Part shown: positions 16,004 through 26,500 of the stretch, piece after piece
How positions within the stretch are numbered: position 1 is the first letter of the stretch
Layout: each line of letters begins with the position of its first letter
Source of the DNA: Massilia aurea
GTDB taxonomy: Bacteria > Pseudomonadota > Gammaproteobacteria > Burkholderiales > Burkholderiaceae_D
Reading direction: 5' to 3'
NCBI RefSeq assembly: GCF_014200505.1
Contig: NZ_JACHBX010000006.1
Location: forward strand, 248,001-312,000
Length of the DNA stretch: 64,000 nt
Made by a program: the position numbers and the translations under genes
The notes under the pieces: model-generated
Told to the model about the DNA's origin: nothing
What the model saw: only the letters and a program-made list of their open reading frames with translations
Databases searched by the model: none

Positions 16004-18411
16004 GCGGGTGCTCCGGGCGCAAACGCGATGCCCCATGCGGCCAGGGCAGCCAGCGCCTGCTGCTCGGCCAGGCGGTGAGCGGCGACATCCTCGGCGGCCC
16101 AGGCGCCATGGCGCGCAGTCAGGTCGTGGCGGGACAGGTGCGTCGCGTCGTGCAGGCCCAGCACCTGCGACGCCAGGTCGCCCCGCTCGCGCGTGGGCAG
16201 CCAGCCGAACGCGGCGCGCAGGGCGGGCAGGGCGCTGACGAATTCGTCGTCGGCCAGGCGCTGGATGCGGGCGTCCAGCCCGGCGACAAAGTGCGTCTCG
16301 TGCAGCAGCGCGTCGCGCGCCAGCGCCAGCAAGCCGCTGACGGCGTCGCCCAGTTGCGCCGGTGTCAGGCTGTCGAGCACGTTGAGCGCCAGTGCGGCGA
16401 GCGGCGCGGCGGCTTCACCGTCGTGGGCGCGCAGGCCGATCACCGCGCCCAGTGCGCCGCCACGGCTGAGCGGGGCGGACGCCACGCTGGCAGCCTTGCG
16501 TTCGAACACCGCCAGCATGCGCGGCACGTCGATCGACAGCACGCTGCCTGCCTCTTCGCGCCGGCTGCTGATCACGTCGAGTGCGATCTGGCGTAGCGCC
16601 ACCAGCGCCGCGATGTGCTCGTCCACCTGGCCCGCCGGCACGGCGGCAGGCGGCTCAAGCAGCCACAGGGCGCGGTCGACCCCGGCCTCGATCACGACCC
16701 GCAGCACCGGCGCATCGGCCATGCCGAGCATGTGCCCGTGACGCAGCAGCATGAACAGCGTGCCGACGGCCGTGCCCAGCGGCTCGAAGCGCGCTTCCTC
16801 GGCCACGGCTGCCTGCAGTTCGGCCAGCACCGCCGTACTTAGCCCGGGCAGGCCGGCAAAAGCGGCGCGGTCGAGCAGGCGCGTCAGTGCATCGATCTGC
16901 CGGCCGGCGCTGCGCAGGCGGTCTTCCAGCCTGGCGCGGGCGGCGTCCAGCAGCGTCGCGCCCCAGGCGCCCGCCTCGATCAGCGCGGCCGTCTGCGCAA
17001 ACGGCTGACTGATGGTCCAGCACTCGCTCGACTGGCCCGCCAGCGCCCAGCCCGGCCCGCTCTTGCGCACGAAGCCCGGCAGGTCGAGCAGGGCGATCCG
17101 GTGCAGCACCTGGCTGCGCCGCCGGTCCTCCGGCGTGTGCAGGTCCAGCTCGACGTCGACCGGTTGACGTTGCAGCGGCAAGCCGGCAGCGGCCAGCTCG
17201 GCCAGGAACGAGGCGACCAGCGGCGGCTGCGGTGTGCCCGGCGCCAGCGCACCGGCGCCGTCGCCAGCCAGCACGTCCATCGTCTGCACGAGCACCGGAT
17301 CGGTGCCGGCGCGGATGGGGCCGCGGTAGGTCCACGGCAGCGGCACGTCCAGCGCATCGGCCACCAGCGTGCCGGCCAGCGCATCGAGCCAATCGCTCCG
17401 CAGCGGGGTGCGGTGGCCGCGCAGCATGGCCAGGCCATGGGCGCGCAGATGCACGGCCATCAGGTCTGCGGTCGACGCCGGCAACTTTTTCGCGCGCAGG
17501 CGTTCCAGCACCCGTTGCAGCAACTGGCGTCCGGCGCCTTCGAGGCCGTGCTGCCACACCCAGTCGTAATACGTCGGCGACGGCATGCCCGAGGCGTAGC
17601 CCGAAAACGCGTCCAGCCGCTTGAAGGTGTAGGGCACGAGAAACGACCCGTGTCGAACATCAATCGGCGTCGCGCCGCCAGGCGCCGGGGTGGCCGGTTC
17701 AGGGTCACCCGGCCGGTAGCCCGCATGCGCCGCCGGCCACAGACGCGCCAGCGCCGGCGCATGGTAGCCGCCGCACACGACCAGCACCGGGCCGTGTCCC
17801 TGCGCCATCGCCCAGCCGATCCACTGCGCCATCATCGCTTCGCGCGCGGCGTTGCCGATCGAGCCGGGATCGTCGTTGCGCAGATGCGCGAAATACTGCG
17901 TCAGGCTGGACTCGAGCAGGTCCAGGTCGGCGTGGTCCTCGAACAGCTGGTCCCACAGCGCATCGCGGCCCTCGGTGCCCAGCGCTTCGGCCAGGCCATC
18001 GAGGTAGGCGTGCGCGCGCGCTTCCTGGTCGGCGCCGTCGATGTCGGCGTAGCGGTTGAGCGTCTCGGAAAACGCATCGTGCCAGGCCGGCAGGTCGATG
18101 AAGCGCACCTGCGCATCCAGTGCGCGCCCGACCCACAACGCTTGCCATTCGGGCGAGTGTTCGGCGAACGGCGACCACGAGCCATGCTGGTTCTCGCCGT
18201 CCGACAGATAGCTGTAGATGGCGATGGGCAGCCGGTGCGGCAGCGCCAGTTCATCGAGCCGCAGGTTGAAGTCGGCCGGGCCCTCGATCAGCACATACGC
18301 AGGTCGGACGGCGCGGATGCGCGCCGCCACCAGCCTGGCGCAGGCCGGGCTGTGGTGGCGCACGCCGATGATCGACGGCGCGTGGGCTGTGGCGTCGGCT
18401 TGCCGGATCAC
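16000..18411 (-). CDS. yehM: DUF5682 family protein (YehM-like)
   Basis: An 803-residue cytoplasmic protein. The N-terminus IIGVRHHSPACARLVAARI followed by RPAYVLIEGPADFN is the hallmark of DUF5682, a family nearly always found between a MoxR ATPase and a VWA protein. VLVVCGGYHAPAL near residue 225 resembles a segment seen in TraB-like folds, but no activity is known. It overlaps both neighbours by 4 nt. It corresponds to YehM of E. coli by position and domain. Confidence 0.85.
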   Translation of the reverse strand: MIRQADATAHAPSIIGVRHHSPACARLVAARIRAVRPAYVLIEGPADFNLRLDELALPHRLPIAIYSYLSDGENQHGSWSPFAEHSPEWQALWVGRALDAQVRFIDLPAWHDAFSETLNRYADIDGADQEARAHAYLDGLAEALGTEGRDALWDQLFEDHADLDLLESSLTQYFAHLRNDDPGSIGNAAREAMMAQWIGWAMAQGHGPVLVVCGGYHAPALARLWPAAHAGYRPGDPEPATPAPGGATPIDVRHGSFLVPYTFKRLDAFSGYASGMPSPTYYDWVWQHGLEGAGRQLLQRVLERLRAKKLPASTADLMAVHLRAHGLAMLRGHRTPLRSDWLDALAGTLVADALDVPLPWTYRGPIRAGTDPVLVQTMDVLAGDGAGALAPGTPQPPLVASFLAELAAAGLPLQRQPVDVELDLHTPEDRRRSQVLHRIALLDLPGFVRKSGPGWALAGQSSECWTISQPFAQTAALIEAGAWGATLLDAARARLEDRLRSAGRQIDALTRLLDRAAFAGLPGLSTAVLAELQAAVAEEARFEPLGTAVGTLFMLLRHGHMLGMADAPVLRVVIEAGVDRALWLLEPPAAVPAGQVDEHIAALVALRQIALDVISSRREEAGSVLSIDVPRMLAVFERKAASVASAPLSRGGALGAVIGLRAHDGEAAAPLAALALNVLDSLTPAQLGDAVSGLLALARDALLHETHFVAGLDARIQRLADDEFVSALPALRAAFGWLPTRERGDLASQVLGLHDATHLSRHDLTARHGAWAAEDVAAHRLAEQQALAALAAWGIAFAPGAPA

Positions 18412-19541
18412 GGCAGGCGGTGCCGGGCGTCGTAGTACGCGCGCCAGTGCTCGCCCGAGCGCTTGGCGACCTTTTGCTCGAAGTAGCGGCGCAGCTTGGC
18501 ATGGTCGTCGGCATTGTCCTTGACCACCGTGCCGGCGATGCAGTCGACCACGTCGGCCGGGTTACCCTCGCGCCCCTCGAGATACCAGGCGCGGATGCCC
18601 ACCGCATGCGCCACATTGACCGCTTCAGCGGTCGACATGACGGCGCTGAGGCGGTCCATTGCCGGCCCGCTGCCTGGCGCCGCATGGCCATCCTGCGCGC
18701 CGCGCAGGTCGCGGAAGGTGCTCACCAGCAGTTCGAGCACCTGCGGCGGCAGCGTCGTGGGGATGCCGCTGCGGGCCAGCAGCAGGGCGGCCGAATCGGC
18801 CACCAGGGTCAGCTCGCGCTCGAAGTCGAGGATCGGGAACACGGTCTCGAAATCGAAGCGGCGCTTGAGCGCTGCACTCATTTCGTTCACGCCCCGGTCA
18901 CGCGTATTGGCCGTGGCGATGATGTTGAAGCCTTCGCGGGCGTACAGCATGCCATCGGCGCCCCCCAGTTCGGGCACGGCCATGACGCGGTCGGACAGCA
19001 TGCCCAGCAGGCAGTCCTGCACCTCGAGGGGCGCGCGCGTGATCTCTTCGAAGCGCACGATCCGGCCCTGCTGCATGCCGAGGTACAGCGGCGCCGGCAC
19101 CAGCGCCCGTGGCGACGGCCCTTCGTTGATCAAGAGCGCGTAGTTCCAGCCATACTTGATCTGGTCTTCGGTGATCGACGCGCCGCCCTGGATCGTCAGC
19201 GTCGACACGCCGGAGACGGCGCAGGCGAGCAGCTCGGACAGCAGCGATTTGGCCGTGCCCGGCTCGCCCACGAGCATCAGGCCGCGCCCGGTGGCCAGCG
19301 TGACGAGCATGCGCTCGATGCTCGAGACGGGCGCGACGATCTTGGCCGAGATGCCGAGCGACGCGTCGCCCAGGATGAAGCTGCGCGCCGCGCGCATGCT
19401 CAAGCCCCAGCCGGGCGGCTTGACGTTGCCATCGCGCGCGGCCAGTTGCGCGAGCTGGTCCGCGTACAGCAGTTCGGCCGGCGGGCGTTGGAGGAGCGCG
19501 CTGGCGCTGGTCTTCGGTTGTTTGGTGTCTTTGATGGTCAT
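18408..19541 (-). CDS. yehL: MoxR-family AAA+ ATPase (YehL-like)
   Basis: A 377-residue AAA+ ATPase. Walker A is GEPGTAKS (92-99), Walker B IVRFEEI (161-167), and the sensor-1 region IIATANTRDRGVNEMSAALK is intact with an arginine finger-like ALKRRFDFE. It should form a hexamer that remodels a partner, presumably through the VWA protein encoded downstream. The start 8 nt after the DUF4132 stop gives a protein of the right size; the longer frame runs back into that gene. The stop overlaps the DUF5682 start (ATGA). Confidence 0.92.
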   Translation of the reverse strand: MTIKDTKQPKTSASALLQRPPAELLYADQLAQLAARDGNVKPPGWGLSMRAARSFILGDASLGISAKIVAPVSSIERMLVTLATGRGLMLVGEPGTAKSLLSELLACAVSGVSTLTIQGGASITEDQIKYGWNYALLINEGPSPRALVPAPLYLGMQQGRIVRFEEITRAPLEVQDCLLGMLSDRVMAVPELGGADGMLYAREGFNIIATANTRDRGVNEMSAALKRRFDFETVFPILDFERELTLVADSAALLLARSGIPTTLPPQVLELLVSTFRDLRGAQDGHAAPGSGPAMDRLSAVMSTAEAVNVAHAVGIRAWYLEGREGNPADVVDCIAGTVVKDNADDHAKLRRYFEQKVAKRSGEHWRAYYDARHRLP

Positions 19542-19549
19542 CGTGTGTC

Positions 19550-22500
19550 TCAGGAACGCAGGCGCTCCATATCGCGGATCAATTCGCTGGCAGCGATCGG
19601 ATCGAGCGTGCCCATGGCAGAGAGCGTGTCGTTCTGGCCCCAGCCCCCGCGCTCGGCGTGGCCCAGCGTGATGTCGACCAGCGTCTGCTCGGGATACTCG
19701 TCGATCATCCCGACAATGATACCGGGGTCGAGCGTCAGTTCGAGCGTGCGCCCGCCGTCGACCGCCTTGTCGAATGTCCAGATGCACCCGCCGTCCTGGG
19801 CCGGGCCGCGGCGCCAGCCGATATTGGCCAGCCCCAGGATCTTGCCGGTCGGGACCACGAGGTCCTTCCAGTGCAGCAGCTTGTCGGCGCTGCGCTCCGC
19901 GTCACCCAGCGCATACGTGTCGCGGCCCAGCTGCGCGAACGGCTGCAGCAATTCATAGTCGGCCAGCAGCTGGCCGAACCCGGCCGCCTGGTCGGCCGGC
20001 AGCTCCAGCGCATGCGGCAGGCCGATCCGGATCTGCGCACCCTCGGGCAGCGTGAACGGATCGTCGTCAGCGGTGGTGTAGTCGCCATCCTCGGCCACCC
20101 GGAAGCAGCCCAGCAGCTCGCCGCCGTAACTTGCCACCTGTTCGCGTGCATCCTCGCCGTCGCCGACGGTCTCGAGCGGCATTGCATACACGCCCCACAC
20201 CAGGCGCCGTACCAGATGACGCACCAGCGGATGGCCGGCGATGAACTGCGCGAACACGTCCGCGCTCCAGCGGCGCCGCGCGCACATCGCCAGCTCGAGC
20301 CGCAGCACCTGCTGGCTGGCGATCGTGCGCGCATCCTTTTTCAGCAGCTTGAAACGCTCGACGGCGTCAGCGGCCATGGCGGTGTCGTCGGTCTTTTTCG
20401 GCTTGGGCAAATCAGGCAGGCGCGCGCCCGGTGTGCCATCCTGCCATTCGCGCACATAGGGCTTGAGCGATTCGTCGAATCCGACCTTGTAGGCGCGCGG
20501 GCCGAAGTCCAGCAGCATGCTGCCCTGCGCGTCCAGACCCAGATCGGGCGCGAGGCGGTCTGCCAGTTCTTCCGGACTCAGGCCCCGCGCTTCGGCAACC
20601 TGGTCGATCTTTTCACGGGCCTTGTCCTGCAAGCCCTTGAACTTGACCTTTTGCGCGATCCCGTTCAACAGCATCAGGGCCACGTCGCTGCCGATCGCGG
20701 CCAGCACGTCCAGGCCCATCACGGCGCGGGCATGGGCCGCTTCGCCGGGCCAGGCACGGATGAACGGGGTGAGCTTGCGCGCCGTGTCGTCCTGGCCGAA
20801 CAGGCCCAGGTTCGACAGCGCCCAACTGTCCTTCGATGGCGCCGACGCATTGAGCCAGCCCGAAAAACAGTCCCACGCGAAATCGGCCAGGCTCTGCGGC
20901 GTGCAGGCAGCTTTTACTTGATGCAAGCCCGCATACACTTCTTCATTGGTCGGGAACATCATCATCGTGCCCAGTGCATCGAGCGCCGCGTCGGGCAGGG
21001 CTTTGCCGTCCTGCAGAAGCGGACGGTGCCAGCCGCCGGGCTTCCAGAACCCGGGCAGCGCAGCGCGCTTGGCCGGGTAGCGATCGAGCGGGCTTTCGTC
21101 GAGCATGGCGTGCAGGGCGGTGAGCACCTCGGGCAGGTCATAGCGGCTTGCCACTTCTTCGATCAAGGCCAGTTTGCCGATACTGGCGAGGTAGCGCAGG
21201 CTGGCCGCGGCGCAATCACGCGCCTCGTTCCGCTTGCCCAGCGCCGGCGCGATCAGCGCGCAGGCCGCATGCTCGGGGAAACGCCGCAGCCATTCGCGGC
21301 CGGTACCGCGCAGCGACTTGAGCTTGGCGTAGGCGCGCGCCGCGATGGGCGCCAGTTCGACTGCGCCGAAGTGCAGGGCGATGCCGAGGTTCTCGGTCGG
21401 CGCGCTGCTGATCCGCGCCAGCAGCCCGGGCAACGCCGGCAAGCCCCAGGTCGCGGCAACCACATCGACGTCCGTGCATGAGGCTTCGGATGCAGCGGCG
21501 TTCCAGAACGGGATGCCCAGCGTGGGCGCCATCCGTGCCACCGCACGGCCGTTCAAAAAATAATAGAACCAGCGCTCTTTTTTCTTTTCGACCAGCAGGG
21601 CGCGCCAGGCGGCGAGCAGCGCGGATGCGTCGCCTGCGGCGACTGCCTGAAGTCCTGCAGCGAGCGCGGCTGCTCGACCCGGTGTCTGCTTGTCGTGCTT
21701 GAACCCCAACAACTCGACCATCACCTCGGGCGAGCGGGCGGCGTCTTTGTAAAGGTTTGATTGCCAAGTCATGCGGGTCAGGATCGCGTCCTTCTCGCCG
21801 TCATCCCAGTGCTCGATCGGGGCGCAGGGCAGGGCGGCCAGTTGCAGCACGCCGATGGTCTTTTTCTTCGCCTGCAGCCAGGGCACGCTGGCCAGTACGT
21901 CTGGCAGATCGGCGGCGTCGGCGACATCGACCGGGCCCGCCAGGCGCGCCGTGACACGATCGAGCAGGGCATTGGCAGCCGGCTCGAGCCAGGGTTGCAA
22001 CAGCGCCGGCAAGGCAGGCTGATTGCGCACCAGGTCGATCAGCGTCGGCAGCAACAGCCCGCCATCCTTGCTGTTGCCGCCAAGGTGGCGCGCCAGCGCA
22101 ACCGTCGCGGCGACCGGCCAGCGCCCGGCGGCCAGGACGAAGCGTGCCAGCGCCGGCTTGCTGCTGCTGGCGACCCGGGCCAGTGCATCGAGCGCGTCGG
22201 GGGTACCGATGCGCGTGAGCACGTCGCCCGTTTCGTCGAACGCCGCGCCCGGCGCGAGCCAGCGCACGGCGTCGGTACGATGCTCGAGCAGGAGCGTGTG
22301 CACCATGCTGGCATTGCCCCAGAACGTGACATAGCTGTCGACCTTGATCTTGCGCGCCTGCGCCAGCGCGGCGTCGTCGGTCGCGGTCAGTTGCAGCCAG
22401 TGCATGGCCGGCACCGGCTCGACGCCCTTGATGCTCAACTGGTCGAGGACGCCGTGCGTCATGTCCGGCAAGTCGGGAAACAGCAGCGCCAGCACGGCCT

Positions 22501-23467
22501 GGGATTCGAGGTCCAGCGTCCCCATCACGTCGCGGACCTTGGCGGCGCAGGCGTCGTAGAGCGCTTGCGGCGCGGCCGCGAGATGAGCGCGCAGGCGCCA
22601 CTGGCCGTCGTGCAGCGGCTCGGAGACCATACTGTGCATGGGTGACGACGCGCGGTAGACAATGCTCACGGTGCGCTTTTTGTCAGTGCCGTTGGAATAT
22701 GTCTGGTGCACACGATACTGCATGGCCTCGAGCTGAACGTCGATCACATACGGCAGGCCATGGCGCGCCACCAGGTAGTCGACCAGCAGTTCGGGGATGA
22801 TTTCGTGGCCGTATCGGTGCTGGCTGCCGGCCAGTGCCAGAAGGATGGCGTCGGACTGGGGCGTGCCGCCCGGCACTGGATCGGCCATGCCGTTCCACGC
22901 TGCCTCGAAGTGCGCGCGAAAGCCAGGATCGGCGCCATCGAAGTCTGGCCTCAGCTGCGCGCCGATCAGCTTGCGCACCTTGTCCCAGGTGGCCTGCTGG
23001 TCTGCCATGACGACCGGCTGCGGGTTGCGGCGGGTTGCCTTCGCCCGTGAACGGGTAGTGTCGTCGGCATCGTCGAGCAGAATCGGTTCGCCATTGGCCA
23101 GCCAGGGCGCGACCTGATCCGCTGCCGGGGCAGTCGGGGCAGTCGCGGCAGTCGGCGCCGGTGCGCTCGACGCGGTGTCATCTTGCAGCGTCGCCGCGTC
23201 AACCGCCGCCTCGGCGGGCGCTGCCTTGACCGGAGCGGTGCCAATGACTGCGCCTGGCGTGGCAGCCTGTTCGGCATAGCCCTTGCCCGTCTTTTCCTTG
23301 ATCAGTTTCAGCATGGCCGCGCCGGCGCTGGCGTCATCGGCAAACGACTTGGTCTGGCTCTGCCCGGCAGTGCCGATGCGACCCCAACGGATATTCAGGT
23401 CGAGCCCGGACTGCTCGATTTCCCAGAACTTGGCCGACTTGTCGTCGGTGAACTCAAAACGGCGCAT
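19550..23467 (-). CDS. WGR and DUF4132 giant protein (MolR/YehI-like)
   Basis: A 1305-residue protein. Residues 1-75 form a WGR domain (FEFTDDKSAKFWEI, IRWGRIGTAGQSQTKSF, then KEKTGKGY). A long Ala-rich linker and helical repeat-like middle follow, and the DUF4132 domain starts near residue 1015 (LPDLPKPKKTDD, then RLELAMCARRRWS). AAGGA sits 7 nt before ATG 23467, so an upstream in-frame ATG is rejected. This architecture matches E. coli YehI and MolR. MolR was once named a molybdate regulator, but that role is not established. The WGR domain is usually nucleic-acid-binding in other proteins. It is strongly similar along its length to the next gene upstream, so the pair is a duplication. Confidence 0.88.
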   Translation of the reverse strand: MRRFEFTDDKSAKFWEIEQSGLDLNIRWGRIGTAGQSQTKSFADDASAGAAMLKLIKEKTGKGYAEQAATPGAVIGTAPVKAAPAEAAVDAATLQDDTASSAPAPTAATAPTAPAADQVAPWLANGEPILLDDADDTTRSRAKATRRNPQPVVMADQQATWDKVRKLIGAQLRPDFDGADPGFRAHFEAAWNGMADPVPGGTPQSDAILLALAGSQHRYGHEIIPELLVDYLVARHGLPYVIDVQLEAMQYRVHQTYSNGTDKKRTVSIVYRASSPMHSMVSEPLHDGQWRLRAHLAAAPQALYDACAAKVRDVMGTLDLESQAVLALLFPDLPDMTHGVLDQLSIKGVEPVPAMHWLQLTATDDAALAQARKIKVDSYVTFWGNASMVHTLLLEHRTDAVRWLAPGAAFDETGDVLTRIGTPDALDALARVASSSKPALARFVLAAGRWPVAATVALARHLGGNSKDGGLLLPTLIDLVRNQPALPALLQPWLEPAANALLDRVTARLAGPVDVADAADLPDVLASVPWLQAKKKTIGVLQLAALPCAPIEHWDDGEKDAILTRMTWQSNLYKDAARSPEVMVELLGFKHDKQTPGRAAALAAGLQAVAAGDASALLAAWRALLVEKKKERWFYYFLNGRAVARMAPTLGIPFWNAAASEASCTDVDVVAATWGLPALPGLLARISSAPTENLGIALHFGAVELAPIAARAYAKLKSLRGTGREWLRRFPEHAACALIAPALGKRNEARDCAAASLRYLASIGKLALIEEVASRYDLPEVLTALHAMLDESPLDRYPAKRAALPGFWKPGGWHRPLLQDGKALPDAALDALGTMMMFPTNEEVYAGLHQVKAACTPQSLADFAWDCFSGWLNASAPSKDSWALSNLGLFGQDDTARKLTPFIRAWPGEAAHARAVMGLDVLAAIGSDVALMLLNGIAQKVKFKGLQDKAREKIDQVAEARGLSPEELADRLAPDLGLDAQGSMLLDFGPRAYKVGFDESLKPYVREWQDGTPGARLPDLPKPKKTDDTAMAADAVERFKLLKKDARTIASQQVLRLELAMCARRRWSADVFAQFIAGHPLVRHLVRRLVWGVYAMPLETVGDGEDAREQVASYGGELLGCFRVAEDGDYTTADDDPFTLPEGAQIRIGLPHALELPADQAAGFGQLLADYELLQPFAQLGRDTYALGDAERSADKLLHWKDLVVPTGKILGLANIGWRRGPAQDGGCIWTFDKAVDGGRTLELTLDPGIIVGMIDEYPEQTLVDITLGHAERGGWGQNDTLSAMGTLDPIAASELIRDMERLRS

Positions 23468-23515
23468 TGGTGATTCCTTCCATGGCACAGAGGGCTGCAT
23501 TGTGAATGTGATGTT

Positions 23516-26500
23516 TCATGCGCACAAGTGTTCCATGTCGCGAATCAGTTCACTGGCAGCGATCGGATCGAGTGTATCGAACGTGGCCAGGCTGGCGTCC
23601 TGGCCCCAGCCCGAGCGCCCGGCGCGGCCCAGCGTGACCTCGCCCAGGGTCTGTTCGGGCTCTTCGTCGAGCATGCCGGCAAACAGGCCAGGTGCGAATG
23701 TCAGTTCGAGCGTGCGCCCGCCATCGGCGTCCTTGCCGCAGGTCGAGATGATGCCTCCATCCTCGGATGACCCACGGCGCCAGCCAATGTGCGACAGGCC
23801 CAGGACCTTGCCGGTCGCAACCCTGACGTCCTTCCAGCGCAGCAGCTTGTTGGCGCTGCGTTCATCGGCCGTCAATGCATGGGTGGCGCGCCCCAGTTGC
23901 GGGAACGGCTGCAGCAGTTCGTAGTCCGCCAGCAGCTGACCGAACCCGGCGACCTGCTCGGCGGACAGGTCGAGCGCGTGCGGCAGGCCGATCCTGATTT
24001 CTGCGCCCTCGGGCACCGTGAACGGATCGTCGCCGGCGGTCACGTACGCGCCGTTCTCATCAACGCAAAAGCACGCGCGCAGCGCGCCGCCATGGCCTTC
24101 GTCAATGGCCTCAAGCGGCATCGCATACACGCCCCACACCAGCCGGCGCACCAGGTGCCGCACCAGCGGGTGGCCGGCGATGCACTGCGCGAACACGTCC
24201 GTGCTCCAGCGGCGGCGGGTGCACATGGCCAGTTCGAGCCGCAGCACCTGCTGGCTGGCGATCGTGCGTGCATCCTTCTTGAGGAGCTTGAAACGCTCGA
24301 TTGCCGGCCCGGCCAGCAAGGCATCGTCGGTCTGTTTCGGCTTGGGCAGGTCGGGCAGGCGCTTGCCCGGTGCGCTGTCGTGCCACTCGCGCACGAAGGG
24401 CTTGAGCGCTTCGTCGAACCCGACCTTGAACGCGCGCGGGCCAAAGTCGAGCAGCAGGCTGCCATCCGCGTCGAGCCCAAGGTCCGGTGTGATGCGGTCT
24501 TCCAGTTCTTCCGGGGTCAAGCCCCGTGCTTCGGCCACGTCGGCGATCTTATCGCGCGCCTTGTCCTGCAAAGGGCGCGACTTGGCCTTTTGTGCGATCC
24601 CGTTCAGGAACATGAGCGCCACGTCGCTGCCGATCGCGGCCAGCACGGTTAGCCCCGTCATGGCCCTGGCAGCGGCGCCCTCGCTGGGCCAGGTCCGAAG
24701 AAACGGCGTCAGCTTGCGGGCCGTGTCGTCGTTGCCGAGCGCGCCCAGGCTCAGAAGCGCCCAGTTGTCCCTGGACGGGGCCGAGGCGTTGAGCCAGCTC
24801 GCGAAGCAATCCCAGGCGAAATCGGCCAGGCTCTGCGCCGTGCAGGCGGCCTTGACCTGGTGCAGGCCAGCGTACACCCCGTCGGTGATGGGAAACATCA
24901 TCATGGTCCCCAGTGCGTCGAGCGATGCGTCCGGCAACGGCTTGCCGCTATGGAGCAGTGGACGGCGCCAGCCGGCCGGCTGCCAGAACGCGGGCAGGGC
25001 GGGGCGCTTGGCCGGGTAGCGATCGAGCGGGTTTTCATCGAGCATGGCGCGCAAGGCCTGCATGACCCCGGGCTGGTCGTAGCGTCCTGCCACGGACTCG
25101 ATCAGGGCCAGGTGGCCGCTGCCGGCCAGGTAGCGCAGGCTGGCGGCGGCGCAGTCGCGGGCCTCGCTCGGCTTGCCCAGCGCGGGGGCGATCAGCGCGC
25201 ACGCGGCATGTTCGGGGAAACGGCCGAGCCATTCGCGGCCCGTGGCGCGCAGCGAGTTGACCCGGGCAAACGCGCGCGCGGCAACCGGTCCGAGTTCGAC
25301 GGCGCCAAAGTGCAGCGCAATGCCGAGGTGCTCGCTCGGTGTGCTGCTGATGCGCGCCAGCACACCGGGGAGCGCGGGCAAACCCCAGGTTGCGGCAACG
25401 TACAGGGTGCCGTGGCAGGCGACTTCGGCGGCGGCCGCATTCCACAGCGGAATGCCGAGCGCGGCGGGCAGGCGCGCCGCCGCATTGCCGCCGAACCACA
25501 TGCGCTGCCAGCGCGGGTTTTTCTTCTTTTCGGTCATCATGGCATCCCAGGCCGCTACCAGTTCCGTGGCGTTGCCCGCCTCGATCGCCTTGCAGGCGGC
25601 CTTGAACGACGGATGGAACTCGGGGGTGTTCTTGCCGCGCTCGAAGCCCAGGCCTTCAGCCCGCGCCTCGACCGAGCCCAGCTCCTGCTGGTAGCGCCGC
25701 TCGGTCCAGGCGTCGGGCGCCAGGATGACTGCCTTCTCGCCATCATCCCAGCGTTCGACCGGTGTCAGCGGCAAGGGGGCGAGTTGCAGGCTGATAGCCG
25801 CTTTCTTCCTGGGCTGTAGCCAGGGAATATTGGCCAGCACCGGCGGCAGGTCGTGGGCCGCGGCGGCATCGACCGGCCCGGCCAGGCGCGCGCCGATCGC
25901 ATCCAGCACGGCGTGGGCGGCCGGGTCGAGCCATGGACGCAGCGCTGCAGGCAGCGCGGGATAACGCTGCACCAGCGCCACCAGGGCCGGCTGCAACAAA
26001 CTCTGCTGCTTGCTGTTGCCGCCCTGTGCACTGATGCGGCGCGCCAACGCGGTCATTGCCGCGGCCGGCCAACGGCCAGTGGCCGTCGTCAGCCTGGCCA
26101 GCGCGCGCTTCGATTTGCCCGCAACAGCGGCCAGCGCATCGATCGCCTCGGGCGTGCCGATGCGCGTCAATGCGTCGCCCGCGGCGTCATGCGCTGCGCC
26201 CGGCGCCAGCCAGCGCACGGCGTCGACCCCGTGCTCAAGCACGATGGTGCTGGTCATGCCTGCCCAGTCCCAGAGCGTTCCGTAGCTGTCGATATCGACC
26301 GCCCGTGCCTGGGCCAGTGCGGCGTCGCTTGTCGCCGTCAGTTGCAGGTAGTGAACGGCGTCCACGGGTTCATTGTCGCTGGCGCACAGCCGTTCGAGCA
26401 CGTCATGCGTCATCTCGGGCAGGTCGGGGAACTGCAACGCCAGGGCGATCTGGCATGCGGGCGCCAGCCCGGCGATCACCGCGTTCACCCTGGCGGCGCA